A stretch of 64,000 nucleotides of DNA from Paenibacillus sp. BIC5C1 (GCF_032399705.1 NZ_CP135922.1:5456001-5520000); one strand, 5' to 3'. Counted from the first letter of the stretch, positions 27,832 through 36,790 are shown. A program made the numbers and translations. Notes: generated by a model from the sequence alone, not told the origin.

Positions 27832-28734
27832 ATGATCAAAGCGAACGGAGATTCAAAATTCATACCATTATACGAAGCACTGGCAAGCGAGGTTAGATGG
27901 AGAATCATGGATTTGATTGCAGATCGTGAAATGAATGTGAAGGATATTGCGGCTGTGTTAGAACTTAGCCCCTCCATCGTCACGATGCACATACGAAAGC
28001 TTGAGCAAGCCGGATTGATCGATAGCCGCAGGATACGCCTGAATGGAGGCACGCACAAATTGTGTTTCCTCACACAAAATAACATCGAGATCGAACTACC
28101 CTCCGCCAATCGGACAGCAAGAATTAGAGAACAGACCATTTCAGTGGGGCACTATACTGCATTTGAAGTTCATCCTACCTGCGGTCTTGGAACACACGAG
28201 AAAGAAATAGGAGTCTGGGACGACCCACGCTACTTTCTTGATCCTGAGCGGGTCCATGCTGCCATCCTCTGGTTTGGAAGAGGTTATGTCGAATACAAAA
28301 CGCCTAACTATATGCTTCCTGATGAGACTGCTAAAGCCATTGAAATTTCAGTGGAATTGGCTTCTGAAGCCCCGGGTTTACGAGATCATTGGCCATCGGA
28401 TATCCGATTTACGTTTAACGGCATTTCGCTTGGAACATGGACAAGCCCCGCTGACTTCGGAAGAGCTGCCCGAGGCAAATATACACCGACATGGTGGCAT
28501 CGCAATGTGAATCAATATGGATTATTAAAGACCATTCGTGTGGATGGCTCGGGTACGTATATGGATGGAGAGTGGATGTCAGACGTGACGATCGAGGATA
28601 TCCAGCTGGAGGAACCATTCTGGACGCTTCGTTTCACGGTTGACGAGGAGGGCGCTAACGTCGGGGGATTAACACTTTATGGATCCGGGTTCGGCAATCA
28701 TGACCAGGATATTGTCATACGCGTACAACGCTAA
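27832..28734 (+). CDS. ArsR-type HTH transcriptional regulator with a large C-terminal domain
   Basis: 300-aa protein. An ArsR-like winged HTH at about residues 10-85 (YEALASEVRWRIMDLIADRE; LSPSIVTMHIRKLEQAGLI) precedes a C-terminal domain of about 200 residues with beta-rich segments (HPTCGLGTHEKEIGVWDDPR; GTWTSPADFGRAARGKYTP). Such proteins occur next to glycosidase genes in Paenibacillus-like genomes. ATG 27832 has AGGAG ten bases upstream; an in-frame ATG at 27796 has none. It is divergent from the GH43 gene, suggesting local control. Confidence 0.85.
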   Translation: MIKANGDSKFIPLYEALASEVRWRIMDLIADREMNVKDIAAVLELSPSIVTMHIRKLEQAGLIDSRRIRLNGGTHKLCFLTQNNIEIELPSANRTARIREQTISVGHYTAFEVHPTCGLGTHEKEIGVWDDPRYFLDPERVHAAILWFGRGYVEYKTPNYMLPDETAKAIEISVELASEAPGLRDHWPSDIRFTFNGISLGTWTSPADFGRAARGKYTPTWWHRNVNQYGLLKTIRVDGSGTYMDGEWMSDVTIEDIQLEEPFWTLRFTVDEEGANVGGLTLYGSGFGNHDQDIVIRVQR

Positions 28735-28758
28735 TCTTTCTTTATGTCGTAACGAATA

Positions 28759-28802
28759 ATCCCGTTCTTCTCTTCAAACGTATTCCTTTGAATGAACGGG
28801 AT
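28759..28802. terminator. hairpin between convergent genes
   Basis: Outer ATCCCGTTC/GAACGGGAT arms enclose an inner TTCAAA/TTTGAA stem. There is no strong U-tract, so terminator function is moderate. Confidence 0.5.
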
Positions 28803-28816
28803 ACTGCTGTACGCAA

Positions 28817-29278
28817 TTAAAGAAGCTTTCTATATTCAACGCCATGAACATGAATTAGCACATTCTGGGCCGCCAAACTTTCAAATAAATCCAACATATC
28901 ACCAAAGGGATTTTCGAAATAGGCGGTCAGGTGTTCATAATTTGCAGTGGATTTCAAAAAGTTATAAAAAAAATAAGGGTCCATGTTTCCAACATCATCT
29001 TTACTGCCGAGAGAAACCTCCAACGTTTGCCCTGTTTCTGCATTCTCGAACATGCAATGCTCTCCATGAACATCAAAATGCCAGTTTCCACTCAAATATT
29101 CTTCACCGTTTAATACTTCTTCATTAGAAAGAAAGTAGTACGCTCCAGTAATGATCTCTTCCTTCTCAGCCTGACTGGTTTCCGAGATCAATTTGTCTAT
29201 CAGTTCTTGTGCGATTCTTTTGTATGTGTTCATTGCTTCCAATAATGTATCTGTTGTTTCTTGGGTTAAAGGGTGCAT
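28817..29278 (-). CDS. DUF6896-like protein (putative immunity type)
   Basis: 153-aa acidic protein. The segment WHFDVHGEHCMFENAETGQ followed by DPYFFYNFLKSTANYE resembles DUF6896-type proteins associated with toxin immunity, recalled from family patterns only. GCAGGAGG precedes the ATG. No toxin gene is adjacent. Transcribed in the same direction as the DUF6157 gene 96 bases upstream. Confidence 0.65.
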   Translation of the reverse strand: MHPLTQETTDTLLEAMNTYKRIAQELIDKLISETSQAEKEEIITGAYYFLSNEEVLNGEEYLSGNWHFDVHGEHCMFENAETGQTLEVSLGSKDDVGNMDPYFFYNFLKSTANYEHLTAYFENPFGDMLDLFESLAAQNVLIHVHGVEYRKLL

Positions 29279-29374
29279 CTCTTGCCTCCTGCTTGTAGCG
29301 GACGTCTTGAAAGACCTTCAAACTCGCCCTATGTTTGTTTTTATTCTTTGTACTTGGTGCTCCAACGGATAGAG

Positions 29375-29785
29375 CTATTGACGGCTCGAGCGCATCGCCT
29401 TTACATGTTTTAAACTGCTATCGTTTAAGAACTCTTGATATGCTTCTGATTCTACGGCGTAGATCGCCACTTTTCCTTGTGAATTATGATGAATGCCCCA
29501 ACCGTAACGTTTCCCCAACGAAGAAGTGCGAAGACAGGGTTGTCCCTTGGAGAAAAACTTGGTTCTCTCTAGTGATCTTTGTTCATCTGGAATATCATTG
29601 CGCTGCGCGAATACTTCAAACATGACATCCTCTTGCGTATATTGATAAGGGTGGTTTGTTATCATTTCATACTGTATAACTGGAACGGTTTTGCCGCTGT
29701 TTTTGGCTTTGGGGATCTCTGCCACTTGAACAGGACAATCTTCTGCTACTGCAATAAAAGTTTCATAATAGTTCATGTCTTTCAT
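29375..29785 (-). CDS. DUF6157 family protein
   Basis: 136-aa soluble protein. The N-terminus NYYETFIAVAEDCPVQVAEI and the central HPYQYTQEDVMFEVFAQRND match the DUF6157 pattern I know. Function unknown. GGGAGG lies eight bases before ATG 29785. Downstream of two GNAT genes on the same strand. Confidence 0.85.
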   Translation of the reverse strand: MKDMNYYETFIAVAEDCPVQVAEIPKAKNSGKTVPVIQYEMITNHPYQYTQEDVMFEVFAQRNDIPDEQRSLERTKFFSKGQPCLRTSSLGKRYGWGIHHNSQGKVAIYAVESEAYQEFLNDSSLKHVKAMRSSRQ

Positions 29786-29850
29786 CTATATATCCTCCCA
29801 TCAATTCAGAAAACATATGGATACGAATATACAATCAAGCTTGAGCTGTT

Positions 29851-30279
29851 TTATACATATTTTTTAAAAGCCTTGCTGGATTCCCCATCGTATCCTAACT
29901 TCGTGTAGAAGCTGTGTGCTTCGTCCCTGGATGAACCGCTGGTGAGAAAAATCTTTACACAATTTTTCTGAATGCATACATCCTCTATGTGCTTCATAAG
30001 TTCAGATCCATATCCCTTACTCTGCACATGCTCCGTAATGATAACCCGCTCAACCACGCCAAACGGTCTATTTTCCACCAAAGCATCCAGACAAATATGT
30101 AAATGCGCAGTCCCAATAACCTGATCACCAACTTCGTAAACGAATAAGAAACTGTTGGGATTATTCCTTACTTCTTCAATTCGCTCCGCCAGTACCTTCG
30201 TATTCAGGTTGTTCGGTAATAATTCTTTGTACAACCTTTCAATAACCTCGACATCCCTTGCTTCGGCCTCTCTAATCAT
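29851..30279 (-). CDS. GNAT family N-acetyltransferase
   Basis: 142-aa acetyltransferase. VVERVIITEHVQSKGYGSELM is the acetyl-CoA loop, and GSSRDEAHSFYTKLGYDGES is motif B. GAGGAG precedes the ATG. It lies 13 bases after the stop of another GNAT gene and is probably co-transcribed with it. Confidence 0.92.
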   Translation of the reverse strand: MIREAEARDVEVIERLYKELLPNNLNTKVLAERIEEVRNNPNSFLFVYEVGDQVIGTAHLHICLDALVENRPFGVVERVIITEHVQSKGYGSELMKHIEDVCIQKNCVKIFLTSGSSRDEAHSFYTKLGYDGESSKAFKKYV

Positions 30280-30292
30280 CAGGTACCACTCC

Positions 30293-30748
30293 TCAACTTA
30301 TATAATAACTTAATATGATGTCACCATTGTCCTCGAATTCACCCGTCTCCTGAAACCCGGATTTCTTATATAAAGCGTTTGCCACTATGTTGTGCGGCAC
30401 ATGAGATACCCTGATTTGCTTGCAATCGGTTCTCTCTTTTAACTTATGAATCACTTCCTTGATCGCCAATTTGGCGTATCCTTTCCCCTGGTATTTCTCA
30501 TCGATCATGAATCGAAGTATCCAATAATATCCATCATTATATATCTCATTATCAAATAAAATAAAGCCTATCATACGCTCCTCTGCAAAAATTCCGTATG
30601 GCTTCGAGGTGATTTCCTTCGTCGCATGTATTAATGAATCTGCATTGCTTGCTACCAAATTCAATTGGTCTTCGCGCGGTTGAAGCTGGATACACTCTAA
30701 TTCGTTTTCTGGGGTTATAAGTTGTAGATTCACTTGCTCTGCTGACAC
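30293..30748 (-). CDS. GNAT acetyltransferase, spermidine-acetyltransferase-like
   Basis: 151 aa. GYYWILRFMIDEKYQGKGYA carries the R-F-M-x-D..Q-G-K-G pattern of BltD/SpeG-like polyamine acetyltransferases, and HNIVANALYKKSGFQETGE is motif B. This suggests polyamine acetylation, but substrate is not proven. Translation starts at GTG 30748, eight bases after AAGGAG. It is preceded by a 35-bp promoter-like sequence nearly identical to that of the DUF1361 gene. Confidence 0.9.
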   Translation of the reverse strand: MSAEQVNLQLITPENELECIQLQPREDQLNLVASNADSLIHATKEITSKPYGIFAEERMIGFILFDNEIYNDGYYWILRFMIDEKYQGKGYAKLAIKEVIHKLKERTDCKQIRVSHVPHNIVANALYKKSGFQETGEFEDNGDIILSYYIS

Positions 30749-30779
30749 ATCAATCTCTCCTTGCGCTCAAATGATTACT

Positions 30780-30814
30780 ACGTCAATCATACCCCAAAAA
30801 GTGGTATATGCGAA
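30780..30814 (-). promoter_or_regulatory. promoter with shared operator-like core (copy A)
   Basis: Minus strand reads TTCGCA, a 17-base spacer containing TACCACTTTTTGGGG, then TATGAT. This fits a sigma-A promoter for the GTG-initiated GNAT gene 38 bases downstream. It is 32/35 identical to copy B at 33072-33106. Confidence 0.65.
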
Positions 30815-30878
30815 CAGTTCCTTCCTCTTTTTCAACCTGCTGATTAGCAGTTCTTTCCTTACAGATCCAGAACAAAAA

Positions 30879-30896
30879 ACCACGGTTTCCCGTGGT
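30879..30896 (-). terminator. intrinsic terminator after the amidohydrolase-side unit
   Basis: ACCACGG-TTTC-CCGTGGT hairpin with a run of A on its plus-strand left side. It ends the minus-strand amidohydrolase transcript. Confidence 0.85.
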
Positions 30897-30915
30897 CCAT
30901 CCATTCCAGTATGTT

Positions 30916-32142
30916 CTATTCTACCGATCCACTTACTAGTCTTCCTTCAAACCATACAGCCTGTCGTGCAGCTCTTCTGGCAACTGCTTCCGCAGAACAA
31001 CTTGCGTGAACTAATATAAAACTAGCTGTGTCCCCTACCTTCGGCCATACCTGTTGTCCCTCTGAATCCAGTGGAGTGATACCATTTGTGACAAAGGCAA
31101 GAGACTGAGCCAAGGAGCGCTCATCGTTATACCCGTACAATTCGGCGAAACGGCCGGCTTTCTCCAGTTGATCCCCATTGCCAAACGGAGACCAATGATC
31201 AGTCAAACTGTCTGTCGCCAGCTTCACGTTCACCCCATGTTGTTGGAGCATCGGCAGTGGCATCATCATTTTACCAATAGGCACGGTCGAAGCAACGCTC
31301 ATACCAAGGGAAGCCATTCGTTTGGCCATTTCTTCCGTTTCCTGCTGTTCCGCACGGGCGAACCAGAACGCATGGCTTACGGTGACTTTACCCTGAAGTC
31401 CCGCTTCTTCGGTCAGATCAGCCAATTGCAGCAGCGTTTGTTTACCTGGTTCTCCGGAATCATGCAAATGAATATCGATGCCTGCCTGATACTGAACAGC
31501 CAGTTCGACCATTGCATTTAGCGATTTCTCGATATGCTCGTCCACAGTGTGCGGATCAAGTCCACCCACATGAGTGGCCCCTTCCGCCATGGCTTGACGC
31601 ATGAGCTCAACCGACTTAGAGCGGAGAAGTCCATGCTGCGGGAAAGCGACGATTTCAGAGGATATTTTGCCCGAAAATGTCTCCAATGCCTGCTTCGTCG
31701 CTTCCAGCCGTTTCAACCCGCTGACCGGTTCAATATTGCAATGACTGCGCACATGAGTGGAACCATATCCCTGAATCAGGCTCAGAATGCTCTCCGCCTG
31801 GCGCTTTGCATCGGGTAATAGCTTGGGCAGCAATACTTTCTCTTCTTCGATACGTTCGAAAATGCTCGAGATGCGTCGAACCGCTTTCCATGGTGCATCA
31901 TAATACGTTTTATCCAAATGAATATGGGCTTCCTCGAACGAAGGCAACAGCAGCATTCCTTTACCATCAATCTGCGGCAATTCGCCTGTTAATTCCGTAT
32001 CCACATCCACAATGGCTGCAATGACTCCATCTTCAATCCGCAGATGACCAAAGCTTGTCCGGGTGCCAGTTACCTGCCCGTCTTCCATTACATAACTTTG
32101 CTCCAGTGATACGTTGGTTAACCAGTATTCTTGCTTCAACAT
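30916..32142 (-). CDS. Amidohydrolase, cytosine deaminase-like (CodA family)
   Basis: 408-aa metal-dependent hydrolase. Motifs in order: EEAHIHLDKTYYDAP (H-x-H), VRSHCNIEP, GIDIHLHDSGEP, KVTVSHAFW, and the Asp-bearing VKLATDSLTDHW. These match cytosine/isoguanine deaminase-type amidohydrolases more than dihydroorotase. The likely reaction is deamination of a heterocycle, but the exact substrate is not settled. GAGGGAG precedes ATG 32142. It stands alone, with no permease adjacent. Confidence 0.9.
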   Translation of the reverse strand: MLKQEYWLTNVSLEQSYVMEDGQVTGTRTSFGHLRIEDGVIAAIVDVDTELTGELPQIDGKGMLLLPSFEEAHIHLDKTYYDAPWKAVRRISSIFERIEEEKVLLPKLLPDAKRQAESILSLIQGYGSTHVRSHCNIEPVSGLKRLEATKQALETFSGKISSEIVAFPQHGLLRSKSVELMRQAMAEGATHVGGLDPHTVDEHIEKSLNAMVELAVQYQAGIDIHLHDSGEPGKQTLLQLADLTEEAGLQGKVTVSHAFWFARAEQQETEEMAKRMASLGMSVASTVPIGKMMMPLPMLQQHGVNVKLATDSLTDHWSPFGNGDQLEKAGRFAELYGYNDERSLAQSLAFVTNGITPLDSEGQQVWPKVGDTASFILVHASCSAEAVARRAARQAVWFEGRLVSGSVE

Positions 32143-32265
32143 GGTCACTCCCTCTTTCCACTCGGTCTATCTTGCATCGAGTACCGATTCATCTGTGGTC
32201 AATGGTAACATAGGATTTTATTCAGTAAAAATAGTTAAAACGTTGGTGTTCCATACGATTATCGT

Positions 32266-32967
32266 CTAGATATTATTGGATTTCCCCATTAGTATACGAA
32301 GTGTAATATATCCTAAAACTTGAATCACAAATACCATAGCCACAAATTCAATCAGAATGCTGTTGCCTGCACTTGAATCGGTCATGATATCCTTTAAAAT
32401 TAGACCTGGCTGCTTCAGGAGATCCCAACTATTCCACCGATTAAATCTCCCGATGTATACCCCTAGACTGCTCAGAAGTAAAACAACGCCCACAACTACC
32501 ATACCGCTAAATTGGTTTAATCGTTTATTTAACAATTGGTGGATTTGATGTATCGAACAAATGGACAGAAATAAACCCAGTATGGCTACGACAAATGTTA
32601 GGGTGAGGCTATACCAAAAATCAATATTAACCCAGAATTTAGTTTCCCCTTGAGGATCAAAGTATCTGAATGCATGCAAAATTTCTGTGAAAAGATATGC
32701 CGAATTCGGTAGAAAGAACAGCCAGCATACACACATCACCCCGATTAGTGCGATGCTTGTACTTGAAAGTTTCTTATGGCTTACATAGCTAATCGTTGAT
32801 GAAATGATGAATGGAACCCATGCTAAAAAAATATCCCACGTTAAAAATTGATACATGTTCGTGTTCGTTTTGGTACGCAAGTAGACAGCAACAAGCAGAC
32901 AACCTATGGTAGCAACGATTAAAACACTACTCATTTTTAAATAAAGCGTATTTTTATTATTGTTCAT
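32266..32967 (-). CDS. DUF1361 domain membrane protein
   Basis: 233-aa membrane protein with six to seven helices. The family pattern is visible: FLTWDIFLAWVPFIISS, CWLFFLPNSAYLFTEILH, and GRFNRWNSWDLLKQP. Function unknown. I placed the start at ATG 32967 just before the first helix; the frame stays open to a TTG at 33057, close to the promoter-like copy B, so the N-terminus is uncertain. Confidence 0.85.
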   Translation of the reverse strand: MNNNKNTLYLKMSSVLIVATIGCLLVAVYLRTKTNTNMYQFLTWDIFLAWVPFIISSTISYVSHKKLSSTSIALIGVMCVCWLFFLPNSAYLFTEILHAFRYFDPQGETKFWVNIDFWYSLTLTFVVAILGLFLSICSIHQIHQLLNKRLNQFSGMVVVGVVLLLSSLGVYIGRFNRWNSWDLLKQPGLILKDIMTDSSAGNSILIEFVAMVFVIQVLGYITLRILMGKSNNI

Positions 32968-33071
32968 TTCTTCGCTTCGATTTCCCTTTCCTTGGTGGTA
33001 TGCCTGAGCAGTCCCGATCATTTGATTATCGATTTCATAAAATAACCGTCGCTCCAACTTCCTTGTAGTCC

Positions 33072-33106
33072 ACGTCCATCATAACCCAAAATGTGGTATA
33101 TGCGAA
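33072..33106 (-). promoter_or_regulatory. promoter with shared operator-like core (copy B)
   Basis: Minus strand reads TTCGCA, 17 bases including TACCACATTTTGGGT, then TATGAT. It precedes the DUF1361 gene. Only three of 35 bases differ from copy A upstream of an unrelated acetyltransferase gene. Confidence 0.65.
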
Positions 33107-33195
33107 AATAGCGGCGTGAACCCAGAAGGAAAAGAAAAACTTTCGCCATATTTGCGTTCATCTTCTATTCTTCTACCATTAAAGAATGCAAAAAA

Positions 33196-33217
33196 ACAGG
33201 CACTAGGAAGTGCCTGT
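33196..33217 (-). terminator. intrinsic terminator after ogt
   Basis: ACAGGCACT-AGGA-AGTGCCTGT perfect hairpin, with a run of A on the left that becomes the U-tract on the minus strand. Confidence 0.85.
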
Positions 33218-33285
33218 ACATATTAGAACCAAGCGAAGCACTTACCTGTAGTTCCCTGCTTCTTTTTTATATGAAAATATGATGA

Positions 33286-33840
33286 TCAGAAATTAAACCG
33301 CGCATGTCCGCCATCGGTCACACCTTCGATTTGTTCAATATCCAGCAATCTTCGCTTCATCTCAAGTCCTCCGCGAAAACCGGTCAGTTTGCGGTTGGCA
33401 CCGATAATGCGATGACACGGCAGCAGTACCGGAATAGGATTGGCTCCATTGGCTGCCCCAACAGCTCGCACTGCTGAAGGTCTCCCCACCCCAGCAGCAA
33501 TATCGCCATAGGTTCTTGTCTCACCATAAGGAACATTCCCCAACTCCGTCCATACCTGCTGTTGGAATGCCGTTCCGATCAGATCGAGTGGAATTTCGTC
33601 TGTGAAATCCACCTTGTCTCCGGCAAAATAGGATTGCAGCCAATCCATCATGCCGGTATGCTTCAACGCTGCTTCATTCTCTTCGAGCTCCACTCCAGGA
33701 GCAATTCGACCAATCCAGCTGCTCCAATCTTCCAGCGTTTCATTGGGCATGATGACCCGGCATAACCCTTTTTCGGTGGCAAGCAATACCCACGGACGAC
33801 CGTCTAATTCCATTTTGGTCCACATGATGCTCTTTCTCAT
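33286..33840 (-). CDS. ogt: Methylated-DNA-protein-cysteine methyltransferase (Ogt)
   Basis: 184-aa suicide methyltransferase that removes alkyl groups from O6-alkylguanine. The acceptor motif is VLLPCHRIIGANRKLTGF (P-C-H-R). The helix-turn-helix wing is GETRTYGDIAAGVGRPSAVR, and the Asn hinge lies at AANGANPIP. Start at ATG 33840 with AAAGGGCG about 11 bases upstream. It follows an AlkD-like gene with a 63-base gap, forming an alkylation-damage repair unit ended by the terminator at 33196. Confidence 0.94.
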   Translation of the reverse strand: MRKSIMWTKMELDGRPWVLLATEKGLCRVIMPNETLEDWSSWIGRIAPGVELEENEAALKHTGMMDWLQSYFAGDKVDFTDEIPLDLIGTAFQQQVWTELGNVPYGETRTYGDIAAGVGRPSAVRAVGAANGANPIPVLLPCHRIIGANRKLTGFRGGLEMKRRLLDIEQIEGVTDGGHARFNF

Positions 33841-33903
33841 ACGTATATCGCCCTTTCCCCACGAGGTTTTATATCTGGTTTCTTTTCTCGTTATGCACAC
33901 ATA

Positions 33904-34608
33904 CTACACACGAACTGTTTTTTTCACTTTTCGTTTCATGCTGCGGATAATCTGCTTCGTCTCCAGATCAACACGATAGGACTCCGTTATTTTCTGAAGA
34001 GCCTTATTATACGTAAAGTCATCCAAGGTATTGTCCTGCAAATAGCGCATCGTGGCTTCAGGCTGCTTCACATACGCGATGGAAATTGCCCAGGCCACTG
34101 CCATTTTCACATAGTACCCTTCGTGATGAATGGTATCTAATGAAGCAAGCACTCTGCTGATATATTGTTCTTCCATATAAAAGTTCAGCAGCATCACAAC
34201 CCCGAAGCGAATGTCATATTCCTGGTTGGATACCAGATAAGGCTGCAAGAAATGCCACACCTGATCCAGATGTGCTTTTGTATATTTCAAACCACCGCAA
34301 AAGCTGTCGCACACCGACCAGTTATCTATTTTGGGAACAAACCAGGCAATATGCTGCAGTAGTTCCTCCATATCTGCTTGGGCATGACCGATGACCATCG
34401 CTTGCAGCATCACTTCTTCAAAATAATCATCATCAGCGGTTTTCAGATAGGCGCGCCAGTCCTCTTTGACGATTTGTTTCGCCATCTTGCGTATTTCAGG
34501 CAGTCTCACACCTAACAGATTCGTGATATTCGGAATGAGAGCAGCCGAGAATTTCTGATATTCCGGTTCGACCAGAGATAACAATTGTGTTCTTACAACC
34601 GATTCCAC
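33904..34608 (-). CDS. DNA alkylation repair protein, AlkD-like
   Basis: 234-aa all-helical HEAT-like repeat protein of the AlkD/AlkC glycosylase superfamily. LGVRLPEIRKMAKQIVKEDW is the characteristic N-terminal helix pair, and WFVPKIDNWSVCDSFCGGLK is the conserved W-x-x-x-D patch. It would excise N3- and N7-alkylated purines. The start is best placed at GTG 34608, six bases after AGGAGG; an ATG 15 bases earlier contains the site within its own codons. Likely operon with ogt. Confidence 0.92.
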   Translation of the reverse strand: MESVVRTQLLSLVEPEYQKFSAALIPNITNLLGVRLPEIRKMAKQIVKEDWRAYLKTADDDYFEEVMLQAMVIGHAQADMEELLQHIAWFVPKIDNWSVCDSFCGGLKYTKAHLDQVWHFLQPYLVSNQEYDIRFGVVMLLNFYMEEQYISRVLASLDTIHHEGYYVKMAVAWAISIAYVKQPEATMRYLQDNTLDDFTYNKALQKITESYRVDLETKQIIRSMKRKVKKTVRV

Positions 34609-34784
34609 ATGTCTCCTCCTCATCGGGTTTTCTACAACAAGTATATCCCGACAGCTTGCATTTGTAAGCCCATATCGAATGTTTTAGCAAGATTACAATA
34701 TCCATTTCCCATGGTCGCTGTTTAACTTCCATTCCTTTTCGTTTAAGAATACGGAGTTGAACCCATCTAGAAAGGAGACTACAT

Positions 34785-36155
34785 ATGAACCGATCCCATC
34801 CCAAAAAAGATTTTTCGGTTGAAGAGATTACGGAGCTCCTTGTGCAATTCGTACAAACCCAAAACTTGACCGAATTTTACAAATGGGCCAAAGAACTGCA
34901 TCCCTATGACCTTTCTCTCATATATAAAAAGTTCCCTGAACAAGAGACGAAACGCTTCTTGCTTTTATTCAAACCGGACGTTCTCGCCGACATGGCAGAA
35001 GCGCTCACGCTCCACGAACAGGTGCATCTGTTCGAACAGTTAGGCCCGGAGCGCACGCTTGAAGTCATGCAGCAAATGGACAAAAGTGATCTGATTCGCT
35101 TCATGCATGATCTGCCCCTCCAACGCAGAGAAGAATTGTTGTCCAATATGAATCTCGACCATTCAGCCATTATCCGCTCCGTGCTGAACTATCCACCGGA
35201 AACGGCTGGACGGATCATGACCGATCGGTACCGTACCCTGTTATCGCATGAAACCGCGAAGGAAGCACTGAGAGAATCGCAAGCCACCCTGCACATTCCT
35301 GCAACCAGTTATCTGTATGTCACCGATGACGAAGGCAAACTAGTAGGAGTCGTGAGTTATCAATCCCTTGCTCAGGCAGATGACAACACCAAAGTGGAAG
35401 AGCTGATGACCCGGCGTGTCATCCATGCAACAGTTGATATGGACCAGGAAGAAGCTGCGCAGCTGCTGCAACGTTATGAGTTTATGGCTCTACCTGTCGT
35501 AGATGAAAACCGCAGATTATGCGGTGTGATCCAAATGGATGATGTCATTGATATTATTATGGACGAAGCCAGTGAAGACATCGCCAAGATGGGTGGCGGT
35601 AGTAAAGATATCGATTTTGACACCAAACCACTGGTTGCTGTCAGACGTCGCCTTCCTTGGCTCATTTTATTGTTATTTATCGGACTGATCTCGGGCAGCA
35701 TCGTGGATTTTTTCGAGGACACGCTGAATCAGGTTGTGGCACTGGCGTTCTTCATGCCCATGATAGCCGGTATGACGGGGAATACGGGTACACAATCCCT
35801 TGCAGTGGTTGTACGTGGCTTGATTGGACGCAAGCTGGACAAGGCCACAGTGCTCGCGCTAATTGGCCGGGAGATTAAGGTAGGCACAATGATTGGACTG
35901 GTATGCGGGTTGCTCATTACGGTCATCGCCTATTTTTGGCAAGGTGACTGGCTGCTCGGAGCGATTATTGGAGTATCACTATTCTTTACCCTCGTAATTG
36001 GAACACTGACCGGTACTTGCATTCCTCTCCTGCTTAGTCGATTCAAAGTAGATCCTGCGGTCGCCTCCGGCCCATTAATCACAACGCTGAATGATATTTT
36101 ATCGTTGTTCATCTATTTCGGCATCGCAACCCGTTTTCTGGATGCCTTAATGTAA
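34785..36155 (+). CDS. mgtE: Magnesium transporter MgtE
   Basis: 456 aa, typical length. The MgtE_N helical domain spans about residues 30-135, two CBS domains about 137-260 (TSYLYVTDDEGKLVGVVSY; FMALPVVDENRRLCGVIQMD), a plug-helix link with GGGSKDID, and five membrane helices from about 290 (PWLILLLFIGLISGSIVDFF; FFMPMIAGMTGNTGTQSLAV). The Mg2+-gated channel motif MPMIAGMTGNTGTQ is intact. AAAGGAG precedes the ATG. I found no M-box riboswitch in the 160 bases upstream. A strong terminator follows. Confidence 0.96.
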   Translation: MNRSHPKKDFSVEEITELLVQFVQTQNLTEFYKWAKELHPYDLSLIYKKFPEQETKRFLLLFKPDVLADMAEALTLHEQVHLFEQLGPERTLEVMQQMDKSDLIRFMHDLPLQRREELLSNMNLDHSAIIRSVLNYPPETAGRIMTDRYRTLLSHETAKEALRESQATLHIPATSYLYVTDDEGKLVGVVSYQSLAQADDNTKVEELMTRRVIHATVDMDQEEAAQLLQRYEFMALPVVDENRRLCGVIQMDDVIDIIMDEASEDIAKMGGGSKDIDFDTKPLVAVRRRLPWLILLLFIGLISGSIVDFFEDTLNQVVALAFFMPMIAGMTGNTGTQSLAVVVRGLIGRKLDKATVLALIGREIKVGTMIGLVCGLLITVIAYFWQGDWLLGAIIGVSLFFTLVIGTLTGTCIPLLLSRFKVDPAVASGPLITTLNDILSLFIYFGIATRFLDALM

Positions 36156-36200
36156 TTAGCTTTTAGTCTTTATTCATTGAACAGGTGTTTTGCTACAGTA

Positions 36201-36251
36201 ACCAAAAGACTCAACTTCCTATGCACATGTAAAGAAGTTGAGTCTTTTGGT
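36201..36251. terminator. bidirectional intrinsic terminator
   Basis: 18-bp perfect arms (ACCAAAAGACTCAACTTC and complement) around a 15-base loop between mgtE and a convergent lipoprotein gene. Confidence 0.92.
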
Positions 36252-36286
36252 GTTATTTTCAATCTAAAAGAGAACTGCCTTATACT

Positions 36287-36790
36287 TCATTTTAATGTAT
36301 TTGCTATTTCAACTAATGTTTGATAATCGTATAACGGTTCAAGATTGTTGTTTTTCCCTGAAATAAGAGAGTACGTTAAACCCTCGTTTCTCCAATAGAT
36401 GGCACTTACATTTCCGTCTCCTTGGTCCCATGTTTGAGAGCCATTAGATAATTTTAAACCTTTCTTCCCATTCGGAGGCGTATCCACCTTTGAATTTGTA
36501 ATCATAGTGATCAGGTTCAATCCTTCGTCGGTATTTGCATACGTGATTTCTACTGCTTCAAATTTACCATTGGTATCTAAAATCCTTGCTGATTTTTGAG
36601 TAACTTGGAAAGGAACTGTCGGTTGTTTGATTTCAAAAGGGGTCCTGGCTTCAGCCTCTTCAAATGAAATTTCAACTGGAGGACTCAGATCCAAATTATT
36701 AATCGGTTGGTTACTCTCCCCATTTTTTAAGCAAGCAGACAATAAAAGAGGTATCATACATAGGAACAGCAACTTATTTACAGTTTTCAA
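36287..36790 (-). CDS. lipoprotein with a DUF4367-like domain
   Basis: 167-aa lipoprotein. Signal LLFLCMIPLLLSAC ends at the lipobox Cys. The C-terminal part (FEIKQPTVPFQV; VEITYANTDEGLNLITMI; WRNEGLTYSLISG; LVEIANTLK) resembles DUF4367 domains of anti-sigma-type and outer lipoproteins. It starts at TTG 36790, five bases after GAGGTG. Divergent from the LysE exporter gene. Confidence 0.85.
   Translation of the reverse strand: MKTVNKLLFLCMIPLLLSACLKNGESNQPINNLDLSPPVEISFEEAEARTPFEIKQPTVPFQVTQKSARILDTNGKFEAVEITYANTDEGLNLITMITNSKVDTPPNGKKGLKLSNGSQTWDQGDGNVSAIYWRNEGLTYSLISGKNNNLEPLYDYQTLVEIANTLK

Noticed and set aside
34624..34784. M-box magnesium riboswitch before mgtE
   Set aside because: The leader is only 160 bases and lacks the conserved M-box core (GGTGAGGCTCC-type).
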